From Coleophoma eucalyptorum (Eukaryota > Ascomycota > Leotiomycetes > Helotiales > Dermateaceae): a DNA stretch of 64,000 bases. The position numbers and the translations under genes were made by a program. Of this stretch, positions 11,637-23,600 are shown piece by piece; within the stretch, counting starts at the first letter, position 1; every line of letters starts with the position of its first letter. The DNA is taken from the NCBI GenBank assembly GCA_026120035.1, contig JALRME010000029.1:124001-188000 (forward strand). The letters run 5' to 3'. Below the pieces are notes generated by a model. It did not search any database, was not told the DNA's origin, and saw nothing but the letters and a program-made list of their open reading frames with translations.

Positions 11637-12955
11637 GCAGCAGCAAGCAGCCAGCGTGGAGGACCGGACAGGACAGGTAAGAGAAGCTCAGGCTAGCGTG
11701 GAGGGCCAGGAATTAAATGTCTCCGGCTCCGTTCCTGCGCTACGGCTGCTGGCACCTCCCTCACGCCCTCCCTCGCTCCCTCTCTCTGCCTCTTCCTGCT
11801 CCCTTTCGTCGGCATCACGAACTTCGTCAACGGCCCACCCTGCCAATTGCAGCGCTGCTCTCCCAACGTCGCTTGTTTGAGCTGATGCTTAAGCGCCCAA
11901 GGTTGGGGCTCGACTCCGTGGTTGGTCCAGCAAGCCCTTCCACGGAGATGATGCACCCTAAAATAGCCACATCTGGGTCTTTTTGCTTCAAGAGCTCTGC
12001 TTGCTACTCGCTGGCTTGCGCGCTCACCGCTGCAAATTAGTCCGGATCAAGGCCAGCTTGACCCTTCTTCACCCTCTCTACAGGGCTGAGGTAAACGTAA
12101 GCTACCCTACCGCTCTATGGTGTCTGCTGTTCTCTCTTCATGTCTTAACTGCCATCGTCCATCTCATTTGTTCCCCAAGACCGGGAAGAAGGGGGCAGGG
12201 GGCGGGGGCTTCTTCGAGTATCGCAGGAATGGTGTTCTTCCACTTCAACTATGCCGTGCTGTGCCCTCTTCTTGCAATGGCTTGCAGCGCAGGCATCAAA
12301 GAAAGAGCCCCATGCACTGCCAGCTTATGGTGTGGGACTCTGCGATAAACTCAAGCCCGTTCCTCGGGACCCTGCGCCGCCCAAGCTCCTCGCTCCTCTC
12401 GCTGCAAACATGTCCAAATCCGGACGGCTCATTCCTCTTGCCCTTCGGATCGAAGATATATTCTTTAGACGAACAAGACGTCACCCGGCCGATGATGGGA
12501 AGGTTCGCAACAACTTCAATGAGCTCCTTTGTACCTGAACCGGTCCAAGACATACCAGCTTCTCGCAACCAGGGATTAGCTCAGGCTAGTAGCAGAGTCC
12601 AAACAAGCATATCTTAGCAGAAGGATGAATAGCCTTAACCCTCCTCTCTGCCATACATTATCGTCTCTTATCCCCGTTGACGCCGCATGCCGGTTCGCAT
12701 TGCAGATTGAATCGATCGATCAAGATGCCGACCGGGCCCCAATCCCCTCATGCAAACTGAGCCTTGCCATTGCCAGCAGTTCAATTGCTGAAACGGCCTT
12801 TTGTTCAGAAGTCCGGTCCTGTCTCTTCTGCTCGCTCGCCTTGTCTCGCTAAGCCTATTCACCCGCCCATCAAGGCTGAAGCTTACCCAAAGAGGCGAGT
12901 GTCCATGCAACATGCATGTCTGCATGCAAGCAAGACGGTGATTCTGCAGCCCTTT

Positions 12956-12965
12956 CTATTTATAA
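12956..12965. promoter_or_regulatory. MEF2-type site CTATTTATAA
   Basis: This decamer fits the MEF2 consensus YTA(A/T)4TAR exactly. It lies about 1.9 kb upstream of the MADS start codon, in the same gene-free region as the site at 11543. Confidence 0.3.
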
Positions 12966-14338
12966 CCCGCCTTTCGAACATTCAACTTCCAACTTCCACA
13001 TTCCACTACCATCGTCAGGATCACAAACCTCAAACTCTCTCGTCAACACTACTGCACTATATTATCCCCCGGATCAGTTCCACTTTGTTCCTAGTCCAAG
13101 GCTCTTCCCCGTGCTGCCGGGTGATTTGCCTCGGCTCTCTCCTAGTAAGCTACAGCAGCATAACTTAGCTTGATCTCGCCAGTGGTAAGATAAGCGGGAA
13201 GCTTGGACTTCGTATTTCCACTCGCCTCCTTCCTTTGCCTTGACGAGCGACAGGGCATGGAGGACGCAAACACATAAATCCAATGAACTTCGTGCTACCC
13301 AAATTTCTGTGCCATGGTCAACTGATAGTCACCTATGCTGTGTACGTCCACTGAGCAGCCAAGATGCACTTGGGATTTCTCCAAAGCGGTATAGTACCTG
13401 GGAAGCTCCAGAAAGGGTAGGTCGTCCGAATGCTCGAAGATATAAGATGCAGGCTCGACTTGCCTGTCACCAGAACACAAAGTCTGGTAACACTTGTGCC
13501 GATGCATCTTTCTCTAAACTTAAACATGCCCCCCTGATACAATTGCTCCTCATCTGATCAATACTCACTTTACGCGCCAAATCTATATTCAGCAAACTTT
13601 GGCACGCTGCACAATCACTAGGCATAAGGTCAAGAGGTTCAAGGCCAATTCGTACTTCATTTGAGTTTCAATAAACTCCAAGGTATGACTAGGCTACCTT
13701 TCCCGCACCAGACAAACTCCCCGTACTCCATGCTGCTATGAAAACCCCAATTGCAAAATTCCCTTTCCTTTTTGCATTGAACTAAATGCCAGTTTTCCCC
13801 CAAACGCCTTGCGCTGCTGACCTTTGTGTTGCATAAATGCAATGAACGCCAAAATTATGCCGTGTTTGATTATCCCGCAAAAAGAACCTGACAGGTCAGT
13901 GTTATCTTATTTATACAATGTGAAATGGAAAACGCAATCCGTGCTTCCAATTTCTGTGTCTGTTCGTGGAGGGGAGGGTTGGTGGAGACGAGTATATGTG
14001 CAATTCGCTGTAAATGCCTTTCGCCGCCGATAGAATCATGCTGAGAACGAAGGCGCGCCTATGGCTCCGAAGCCACCAAAGTTTGGAGTACTATCTTCAG
14101 GCTTCATCGTGCCATTAAGAAGTGGGCAAAGTCTGGTAATTTTGTGTTAGCAATATTGTCGATAGATAAGTTGACTAGCGGTGCTCGCTTGAGCAGGGAC
14201 AATTGCTGAGGAGGTCGTATTGTTACAATTGCAAGACTCAGACGCTTGAGCGAGTCAGATTGTTGCAAAATGCTGAAGCCAGACCAAGCCCGATTGCTTG
14301 ATCAAAACCGAGCCAGATAATTGTAACCGATCCCAATT

Positions 14339-17300
14339 TCATTTCTTTCTGGAGGTGTAAGAGCGGCAGTCTTCACAGTACTTTTTGTTTGTTTTGATAT
14401 GTCCCATCTGCCCACAGTTTGCGCATTTGCGTGTGGTGCCTGCTGGCTTCTCAATTGACGGAGCAGGTGTAGCTGATGGCGAAGCTGCGGTCATATCGCG
14501 TTCTGATGAATCTGGGTTGAGACCTCGTTGTTTTTCGCGAGCATGACGACGTTCTTTGTTGCGCTCAAGACGAGCTAACTCTTTCTTGGCCCTATTGCGG
14601 TTAGCACCAAGTCAAGATAAATAGAGGCCTAACTTACTGTACAGCGATGTGTCTATCCAAGTCGGCGTCGCCAGTCGGTTTGGCATCGTATACACTATAG
14701 AAAAATTAGAATGGTGATGATCTGTAGGATGTCTTGTTTCCATACTTCAATTTCTCTGCCGCAAGAGCATTGCGACGCTTCTGATATTCTTTCCAGACCC
14801 GCACGTCTTTCACAATCTCGACAACTTCCTCAACCTGCCCAAACTTATTCTTGATCTTTCGAGTAATGCGCATGACTCGTCCTTGAGAGCGACTGCTATT
14901 ACTGAACCTACTGATCTGACTTGCTGAATCATCAAACATAGCTGGTGTAGCCATTGAGTGTGGTGTGGGATTAATAGTGAACCTGTCATCCTCATCAGCC
15001 TGTTCGAGCTCGTTCTCCACGTGCTCCATAGGATCTGAAAGATTCGACTTCTGCTTTTCCCAAATCTCGCGAATAGCGTCGTTGTAGGCTGCCTGTTGCT
15101 TGCGGACATTATATGTATGGCCACCATTGGCCTTTCTCTCACGAGCGATTGCATCAGCTGATGTAGCAGATGGACCTTGAATGGCTCCTATGTAACCACC
15201 TTTCATCGATGTCTTGATAAAGCTGAAGGCGAGGCCACACCCTGAAGGATCACCATTTCCGTGCAATTGAAGCATGGCTTTGTCGGCCGAAGCTTCCAAG
15301 AAAGCTTTACTTGTCTTCCAGGGTGCCAGATTTTGTTCCAAATTCTCTCCCTCACCTCCGTCTTCGTCCTCGTCATCCTCATCCTTTGCAGCATATCCGG
15401 AATCAGTAAGATGTTGTAAACCAACTTGCATAGCGTCTATGACGCAGACTTCTTCAGGCTTGACCATGGTTCGAACCACACTCTCGTCTGGGACTTGTTC
15501 GCCAGCCTTCATTTTCCACACCTTGTTCTCCTTTTCATACTGAATAAATTCCTTCAACTTTTGCCGATTCTGCATGTCCGTCGAGTCGGCAATATGAGCT
15601 GTAAGTTCGCCAATCTTGAGCACCTGTCGAGGGTCATGACGGATCTTCCTGTAAGCAATCATCTTCATACGGTTTTTGGCTGCATTCGTAACTTTGCGAG
15701 AGTGTGGCCCAGGGATCTCCACAGAAGGGAACTGCTGTCCAACGACAAAGAGATTATCAATGTTTCGAATATACCAATCAGAGCCTGAAACGCCTGTGGT
15801 GGTTCGAACTACCAAGAAGTCGGTGTTTTTAACATCGTGCTTGAAGATTGGTGCCCGGTACATGGCATTATGCAAGGTAGGAACCGTCTCGCCTGGATCT
15901 ACACTACCAAAGTTCGCAAAGGGAGACCTATCTTCCGGGAGAAGAATAGAGGAATCACCAATGTAGTCCTTGTTTGATGGTCGGTAGGAGTCGTCGGCAT
16001 TCTTTCTTCTATAGTAGTTGATAATACGATTGCCCATTCCGAAATTTGAAAGCACAGTTGGGTGTTCCTCGGAATACTCCAACAGTGTGGCGGTGGAATA
16101 GAAATCACTTAGTGATAAATCTTGAGATCGAGCAAATATATCTTTGACGGCCCAGCCTTTGATGTCTTTCCGCTTGCGATGTCCAGGTTTACTGAAAGTA
16201 ACAGGAGCACCGACGATCTTGCTCTTGAAGCCAGGTCGGTGATAGGATCGGGCAGCTGGGGTCTCCAGTTTAACCTTGTAATAAGGATGAAGAAGTCTCG
16301 TTGCTGGCAAACTGTGTTCAACTGTCAAGTTTCCAAGCGTAGCTCGAACCTTGCTCTGATGATTCTCCTTGAGTGCATCATAGGCCTCATCGTTGGATAT
16401 GTTGAAGCGTGAATGGAAGGTCTTCGCTATACTGGTGGCGCCCCCACGTTTGAAATCCCCAACAACGCGGGCACGCTTTGCAGTGGGTTTGACATGCTGT
16501 TCGTCCCAGAGTATATAAGGATCATTAAGATCGACCACCACCTTCTTAGCAGCTATTGCCGCAGCTCGTTCAAAATCATCAAATGAAGGGACTGCATATC
16601 GAGGTTGATTGATGAATTTGATACCTTCATCGTCGTCAGTCTGGACCTTTCTCCTCTTAGCCGACGAGCCAAATATTTCCCGAGCCCACTCGTCATCTGG
16701 GTCTTCTACAACAGCTTGGACAGTGGCTTTTGGCATTTCCGGGTTGATCTTCGAGTCCCAATCTTCACAGATAATTTCCAGATCTGTCCAAGTGAATCTC
16801 CCAATCTTTTCATTGCGAGAAGGCGCTTCCCATTCAAAATCTTCCTTGCTCTCTCCTTCATCCGAAGACTCCTCTATGATTGCAACCAAGCCCTTTGCCT
16901 CTGCCTCTTGGACTCTCTTACGCTTATCAGACTTGGCGGGACCTGCAGTTCGGAAAGACTTCTCCTGATCGGGGGCAATTTCCAGACTGACTTTTGTGGG
17001 GTGAACTGGCTTAGGCTCCTTGAGTGGGACCTTCGGGATGTAATGTGCTTTCTTCGGCGGCAGAAGATCATTCCAATTCAGAATAGCACCCTCTTCGAAT
17101 GCAGGAAACAAAACCTTGACGAATTCTGCCTGATTCTCTGCAGGCGCAGGAATGCTGAGATCTTGGTTCGCCGCCTCGTTCGAGCTTGGGAAGTTGAATT
17201 CTCGAAGTCGCGCCATTGATTCCTCGTGGGAGAGTGCATCTGCATCTTCATTCGCGGTTGGTGCAGACAATGAGCTTGGCTCCAGACCATCCCGCATTTC

Positions 17301-17660
17301 TGCATCCTCGAAGGTAGGAGAATCAGGACCTTCCCCGAAGAGGTCGTCCAGATCATTGTCGTGGCTCGTGCCTGTGTCGTCCGTCAACCCAGGCAGATCT
17401 CCTCCATTTGGGATAGTTGCTTCCTCCTCTTCTGGTAGGTCATCATCACTAATATCTTCAAAGTCCTCAGCATCATCCGCCTTCTCTCCTCGATCGTTTA
17501 TGTCTTCGCTGATGCCGATGTTTATGCCTCCTCCCTGGCCAATCGCCCCAGAGCCCATGACAGCATCAAGGGCACGCTGAAGCTCTGCCTCATCGTCGGC
17601 CTCCTGCTGTCGCCAGTCCACCTCCATGGCGCCCGAGTCTGAGGATGTCGGGGCAGCCAT
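14339..17660 (-). CDS. taf1: TFIID subunit TAF1
   Basis: Three exons on the minus strand, 17660-14746, 14694-14638 and 14591-14339, encode 1074 residues. The acidic N-terminus (DEAELQRALDAVMGSG) resembles the TBP-inhibiting segment. Residues about 480-830 carry the TAF1 core (DUF3591), including VKDIFARSQDLSLSDFY, GMGNRIINYYRR and VRTTTGVSGSDWYIRN. Two small 3' exons add a basic helix (QAKKELARLERNKERR) and a C-terminal zinc knuckle, C1047-x2-C1050-x4-H1055-x7-C1063. The introns (51 and 46 bp) start GTATGG and GTAAGT and keep frame. No bromodomain is present, as usual in fungi, where it sits on Bdf1-like proteins. TAF1 is the scaffold of TFIID and binds TBP and core promoters. Confidence 0.96.
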
Positions 17661-18318
17661 CGTCGCAACGGAAGCTGTCTCCTCCAGAGCCTATCGACGA
17701 GTCCTAAGGTGTTATACGCATGTAGATTATGCGCGCGCGAAGAGGCCTGAAGTTCCTTCTGCAGAGAGCGTCGTCGAAGCTGGCGTCCTGTGCTGGAGGT
17801 AGCTGGAGTTCGTCGCAAGTTAAATTTATGAAAGGTTCATGGAGCCTCAACTGCCTAACTCGCGTTACCCCGGTGTGGAAAGAGCGCTAGTGCGTTATCA
17901 TATCACGTGACTCTATGTAAAGCACTTGGCCGGCCATCTCGAACTCCCCTTGCTTTTTTGCTATTGCTATTCTTGTTTTCTATTCATTTCCATGAGAAGT
18001 AACGAAGTAACACGGTTTGTTTGTTGTGCGCTGTGCAAATTTCCGAAAGATAGAGATGGCTGATCCTTTCGGCCATACATTTATGACCTCAGATGTTTCC
18101 AGCCCACTCCTGAGCACATGAACAAACTAGCGGAGGACTTTAGTGAGTGCTCTTATCCCACGTATCTACTGCTACTGGGGTTGAATATTTCGCAAAAGCC
18201 GAGTCATACACGTAGAAAGTCTTTATAAAGTGTAACCCAAGTTGTTTGGCTTCCGTATACCACACCTTTCGAGCACAATTCTTTTCTCTGTAATAGATAT
18301 ATTCAAACCTTCTCAACC
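17661..18318. promoter_or_regulatory. Shared divergent promoter, TAF1 and D-serine dehydratase-like gene
   Basis: The two start codons face away from each other across 658 bp. Nothing else is coded here, so both promoters and 5' leaders must lie in this stretch. I cannot assign individual elements. Confidence 0.6.
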
Positions 18319-19969
18319 ATGACTACCAAACTTTATCCCTACGCAACGAAGGAAGATCTGAGAAAACAGTATGTTGGAAAGTCACTAGCAGAAGTCCCCA
18401 CGCCCTCGGCTGTACTCGATCTGAGTATGCTGAAGGCCAACTGTGATCGCATGCTTGAAGCTGTGGAGACTCTCGACATTGGATGGCGAGCACATATCAA
18501 GACTCACAAGGTATTTTCAACTTCACCATATCTGTTTTCTGAGAAGTCCCAATTGTTTCAGCTGTTTTCTTAATACTCCAGCTAGTCCTAGCAACCCCAG
18601 GTGGCCTTTCAAAAGAAGTGTCTTCTCAGGCGAGCATAATCTCGACTTTCCTGGCCAAGCATCAAAGTACCTATTTCTTCTCAAGACATGTGACACTAAC
18701 CGAACTACTTAGACAACAGAGCTCACACGACTCCAAGTTGGTGATGGAAATGGTCCTGCAAATATTATCGTCTCTACCATCATGGAGGGGGAGGAGATCG
18801 TGCCTCTACTCCTTGAATACAAGCAGCAAGGGAGGAAAGTCAACGTGAGTTATCAAGAATCAGCAATTTATCATCCCCGCTCATTCTTGTAGCTTTTGTA
18901 CAGTTTCCCTGTGACTCCAGCGGCAGTTGAACGTCTATCTTTAATTGGGAGAGTACTTGGTCCTGGTGGATTATGTCTTATGGTAGACCACCCGCACCAA
19001 CTCGCGTCCGTAGTTGCCATCAAGGAAGAATCTGGTATAGCACCTCTGATCTTCTTAAAGATTGACATGGGAGGTCGCCGTGCAGGAGTAGCGCCCAACA
19101 GCGCTGTTGCATCTGAATTAATCTCTGAGATCCTCTCTTTGGAATCACAATCCATTTGTGTATTCCACGGTCTATACTCTCATGCAGGACAGTCATACAG
19201 CTCGTCCAACCGTAGCGACGCTCTCGATTTCCTACGACAAGAATTTGAGGCTCTCCTCGTCACAGCTGAGACAGTGAATGCAGCCTCCTCGGACAAGAAG
19301 CCTCTGGTCCTCTCTGTAGGAGCCACGCCAACAACAACATCAATCCGCAATCTTCTCATCGAGAGCGAAGCGACTTCAACAGCAGAGTCTAATGCGATTG
19401 CAGCACTCAAAGCCACACTTCAAACCCTTCGAGATCTCGGCTGCAGTCTTGAAATACACGCAGGTGTCTATCCAACCCTAGATGTACAGCAGCTGGCCAC
19501 GCATGCCTTACCAACAAGTGGTCCAAATGCTATGCTTCAATGGTCGGATCTCGCCTTTACGATTCTGGCTGAAGTAGCATCCTTATACCCTGGTCGCGGT
19601 GTGTCTGGAAAGACAGAGGCATTGGTTGGAGCAGGTGGAATAGCAATGGGCCGCGAACCGTGTAAAGCGTATCCCGGCTGGGGAATACTCTCACCATGGA
19701 ACCGGCCAGGTGCAACCATGCCGACGGTAGGTCCGGAGCAGCATGCAGGATGGCAACTGGGCAGACTAAGCCAGGAACACGGAATCCTGGTCTGGGCGGG
19801 CAAGGAGAAGGATATGGAGGTTTTGAAGGTCGGTCAGAAAGTCAGGATCTGGCCAAATCATGCTTGTATTGCTGGGGTGGGTTTTAGCTGGTATTTGATC
19901 GTGGACAGCAGTTTAGAAGGTAGGGAGGATGAGATTATTGATGTCTGGCCAAGATGGAGAGGGTGGTAG
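18319..19969 (+). CDS. D-serine dehydratase / D-threonine aldolase-like PLP enzyme
   Basis: Three exons, 18319-18510, 18713-18844 and 18893-19969, encode 466 residues. The family is the fold-III alanine-racemase-like group that includes yeast Dsd1 and bacterial D-threonine aldolase. VPTPSAVLDLSMLKANC opens the PLP barrel; HIKTHK holds the Schiff-base lysine (K61). VFHGLYSHAGQSYSS and LVLSVGATPTTTS are barrel motifs. Near the end WPNHAC supplies the histidine and cysteine (H431, C433) that bind zinc in Dsd1. All catalytic parts are therefore present. The known reaction of Dsd1 is D-serine to pyruvate and ammonia, but substrate preference here is inferred. The first intron (202 bp) is longer than its neighbours; skipping it restores KTHKTTELTRLQVGDG. 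Confidence 0.9.
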
Positions 19970-20689
19970 GCTTTCTATCCTTGTAGAAATGAGGTTCTCA
20001 TTCCACGGATTGGATTTACGTATCTAAAATTTCTGTGAAATGCTTGGTTTAGTCAGCATCAGGTCTCATGGAATCAGAAGGTAGAATATGTTACTTTTAC
20101 GAACGTAGAGATAAAGTTTTACGCGTTACTTATCGCGTTGTTGCAGACCTAAATATAATTATGTAGTGATGGGATCTCAGCTGGAAAGTAAAGTGTGAAA
20201 CTCGAAAACAAGTTGTACCGGATAGGCACAGAGCTTACAGCGAAGCACAATCCTGCCATACGTGTTCATGTATTTACATGTCTTTGCTGATTCTCACCTT
20301 AAGACTTGCTTCAAACTTGCAGCGGAAACTGATATGCAATTTGGACTAGCCGGCGTGAAGCGTCCAGACAAGTGTCTACACCCTTGCTACTCTCCTAAAT
20401 ACCAGAATATCAAAACGGCATTTAAAAGACGATTTTGGCAATATTCGCAAACGCTAAGATCATATCATAATTATCGTTAACTCATCTATCTATGTACTGC
20501 AAAGCATTCTAGTCCTATAGGGAAAGGAATGGGTATAAAATACTCAAACGAAGAAAGTAGCAGCAGTAGAAGAGGAATGCAAAACTTGCACTTGTGGGTT
20601 CTGGTCGTATATTCGTAATTTTCCTCTCAAGCTTTATATCACTTGGATGCCCTCCAATCTGTCACCTGCTATTGAACTTCCTGTTATCT
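19970..20689. other. Convergent 3' flanks of D-serine dehydratase-like and PhoD-like genes
   Basis: A 720-bp gap between two gene ends. It contains a short plus-strand open frame (20262-20480) without family motif. I see only 3' UTR-like AT-rich sequence. Confidence 0.5.
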
Positions 20690-23600
20690 TCACCTTCTCT
20701 TGAAACTTATCAATCGTGACAAACCACCACCACCACCACCACGTTTTCTGCTCTGTTCAGAGTGTCCTGAATAGCTACTTCCACCACCACTGCGGCTCGA
20801 TCCACTTTCACTACCAGAATCGCTTTCACTCTCACTCTCATGTTCAACCTCGTACCAGAGCCTGGGGACCAATAATCGATATGGCATCGTAATACCTGCA
20901 GGGTCCTTTTGACTAATTTCAATATTCAAACAGATATCCAGACCGCCCTCGAGGTTGACATCATGTCTGCCATCGGCTGCACCCTTTTTCTGTTTTTCAC
21001 TCAACCCAGTGGGAGTTCTGTGGAACTGTGATCGTACCAGGCCGCCTACATTGGGTGTGCCGCCAGCTACAGATGTTGTTGCTTGATCAACAGGATTACC
21101 AATCTCCTTGCTCTGACTCTGAGAGAAGTAATCCTCGTTAGTTGGAGCACGGATTGGCCCACCGCTGCCTCCTCGCAGGCCAGATCTTTCTGGAGAAATA
21201 TCACTGTCGCTTTCTGCTCCGTAACCGTTAATTCCTCCATCATCGGGTTTTTTGTTCTTCCTGAATAGGTTACCTGGCATAAAATCTCTTCTTGTTAACG
21301 AAAGTGTCCTCGTAAGGGTTACAGGCCTTCCAGAATCAATAGATGAGCGCCGAGAAGATAACGATGGACGGCGATTGAAGAAGCCACCTGCATTTGATAA
21401 AGGCGGAGCAGCGGCATCAGGACGGTAAGATGGACCTTTAGAGGTAGAGAAGCGACGAAGGATACCACGAGCTGGGGGAGGGCTGGGACTTCGCTCATCT
21501 GACGGCGTTCTTGGCGTAGAAGGTGGGGTGAGCTCCGGGTCATATTGGCGGATAGAACACCAGTTACGGCGGTTCAGCAACCGTTTATTGTTTCGAGACT
21601 TGCCAGTGACATCGTGGGTAAATATAGGTATCATATCCTCATCTGTTTCGTGGTCCAAGTGGTGAACTTTGTTCCGCTTATTCAATACGTCGGCAAGCAT
21701 ATCCGGTGGAGGTGTGTTGACAATGGCTGAGGATATGATATTGGGCATGTAGCGATGATCTTGATCTTTCGGAATCTTGAGCTTTGGGTTTGAGTAGAAT
21801 TGGCCGATGGCTGCAAGATGTACATCGCCGCTAGAACAGTCAATAAAAGATCACTAGGTAAGATAATGTACGTACCCAAGAATGGTAATTCGCACCGACT
21901 TTTCAGCCGCGAGATCTTGCAGTTCCTGGATGAACCAGTTTCGTTCTTTTTTATGGTTCTTTGCAGTCCAATGATCATCAAGATCATCAAGAACCTCAAC
22001 CCCGCCGTCAAAGTTATTCAGAAGTCCTTTATTCAAAATACCTGCTCTACTCAGTGCTTTGACAGGTTCAAACATTCTTGATGTGAGACTGCTTTAGTTT
22101 AGCATGGTACGCTCAATAGATTCAGTATGACTTACATATTCTCAAGCCACACCATTCTCGGGTAAGCAATTGGGACACCGAGGAGTACAATGAGATGTCT
22201 GGTTACGCCTTTAATGATTTCTTTTTCGAGTCTGTTGAAGATCTTGTCGTAAGACTCTGCGCTGACAACTTCATTATGCATTCGTTCCGTGCGACAATCG
22301 AGCCCCAAAAATGCGATGCTACGCCCAAGGTGTGTGAATATGCTCCTGCTAAGCTCTGGAATGTATGGTCCAGGTTGAGTGCCAAGAATCCAGCTAGGTT
22401 CTGTATCTTCGCCCTCGTCGATACTACTCTGGTGCTGGAAAAGCATATAATATTTGAAAGCCACAGAGCCAAGACCTGACATTATAGGGCATCTCATATA
22501 GTGATCAGGATAGGATCCAAAACCATCAATGATATCATGGTCATCGTAAATGTTGATCATAGGAATTTGAGAGTTTGCCACTCCAAACAGACCTTGCGAG
22601 AACCACATGCAATATCTCTGAAGATAGAAGCTCTCTAATTCGTCCTGCATCTCTGGTATAAAGGGTTCGTTCTCTTTGTGTATTGGATTTTTGATACTGA
22701 GCCACTCCTTGAAGAGCGGGGCTCCATTCATTACAGCATCATTATATATCTGATCACCACCACCGAGCATGACGTGGAATGGTCGTGTTTGATGTGTGTT
22801 GAGCACGTCGCGCCACATTGGGTCTGGACCACTGAACTGATCAGGATTGACGCTCAAACTGAAGCCGTTGCAGCTGTGGAACATGATATTCATTGCCTGA
22901 TCACGACCAGGCACCCAGAATCCAGTCGCGGGGCCGCGATTAATTCGATATGCAATGCGCTGCTGAGAACTCTTTAGTTCAACCTCAATATTGAATCGCC
23001 AAAAGGTAACGCCTCTTTCTCTATGCAACCGAACTCCTCTGGCTTCTTTATACTTTCCAAGCTTTTCGCCATCGACTCTGGGCCTTTGTTTGGGTCGAGG
23101 ATTCTTGTCGGTAGTGCCATCTAGGTTGCTTCTTCGCATTTCAAAAAGGCCATCATCAGATTCTAACTTTGAGAGATCCTTTTCTTCTTCAAGGTGCTCT
23201 ACTGGGCGGATGTAAAGTGTTCTTCCATCACGACCAAGCTTGGGGAGACCTGCCAGAGGGTCAATGTATTCCTGGGGCAGATTATCTAATGAACCATCAA
23301 CTTGCGCTGGCGGAGGCGGTAGAAGTTCCATAGGCTGGGAGAATAGGCGGAGAACCGGAGTGAATTCATAAGAGGAATGCTCATCCGCTGTAACAATCAT
23401 AACACTTCCTCTCCAGATTTCTCTTTCTATGGGGGCCGCAGGTGCGCGCTCAGAAGGATTCTGAAGTCTTTCTCGACGCATTCCGCAATATCGTAAAAAT
23501 GGTCCACTCTTGAGGAACAACTGAGGCTTGAATCTTGTGGGAGCTATAACAGAACGAGCGCGGATAGGCCGCGTCGTACAGGTTAGCGAATGTTCTTCCT

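Larger units (their letters stand above)
11046..14338. other. 3.3-kb gene-free region upstream of the MADS gene and beyond TAF1
   Basis: No open frame here has a family motif, sensible length or splice-supported continuation. The region is rich in CT/GA tracts and short GGGCA repeats and carries two MEF2-type sites. It most likely holds a long promoter and 5' leader of the MADS gene plus the TAF1 3' flank. A non-coding transcript cannot be excluded. Confidence 0.5.

Noticed and set aside
12570..12600. tRNA-like A-box sequence TTAGCTCAGGCTAG
   Set aside because: No matching B box or cloverleaf stem follows at a suitable distance.
12117..12617. 166-codon frame in the gene-free region
   Set aside because: The composition is low-complexity, there is no family motif and no splice-supported extension; overlapping frames are equally open.
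15426..17219. Several long plus-strand frames over TAF1
   Set aside because: They are opposite-strand shadows of a highly conserved coding exon.
18511..18712. Hidden exon within the 202-bp intron of the D-serine dehydratase-like gene
   Set aside because: Direct joining restores the conserved KTHKTTELTRLQVG, leaving no room for an extra exon.
20720..20745. CAC trinucleotide repeat as a microsatellite
   Set aside because: It encodes the Gly run at the C-terminus of the PhoD-like protein and is part of the coding sequence.
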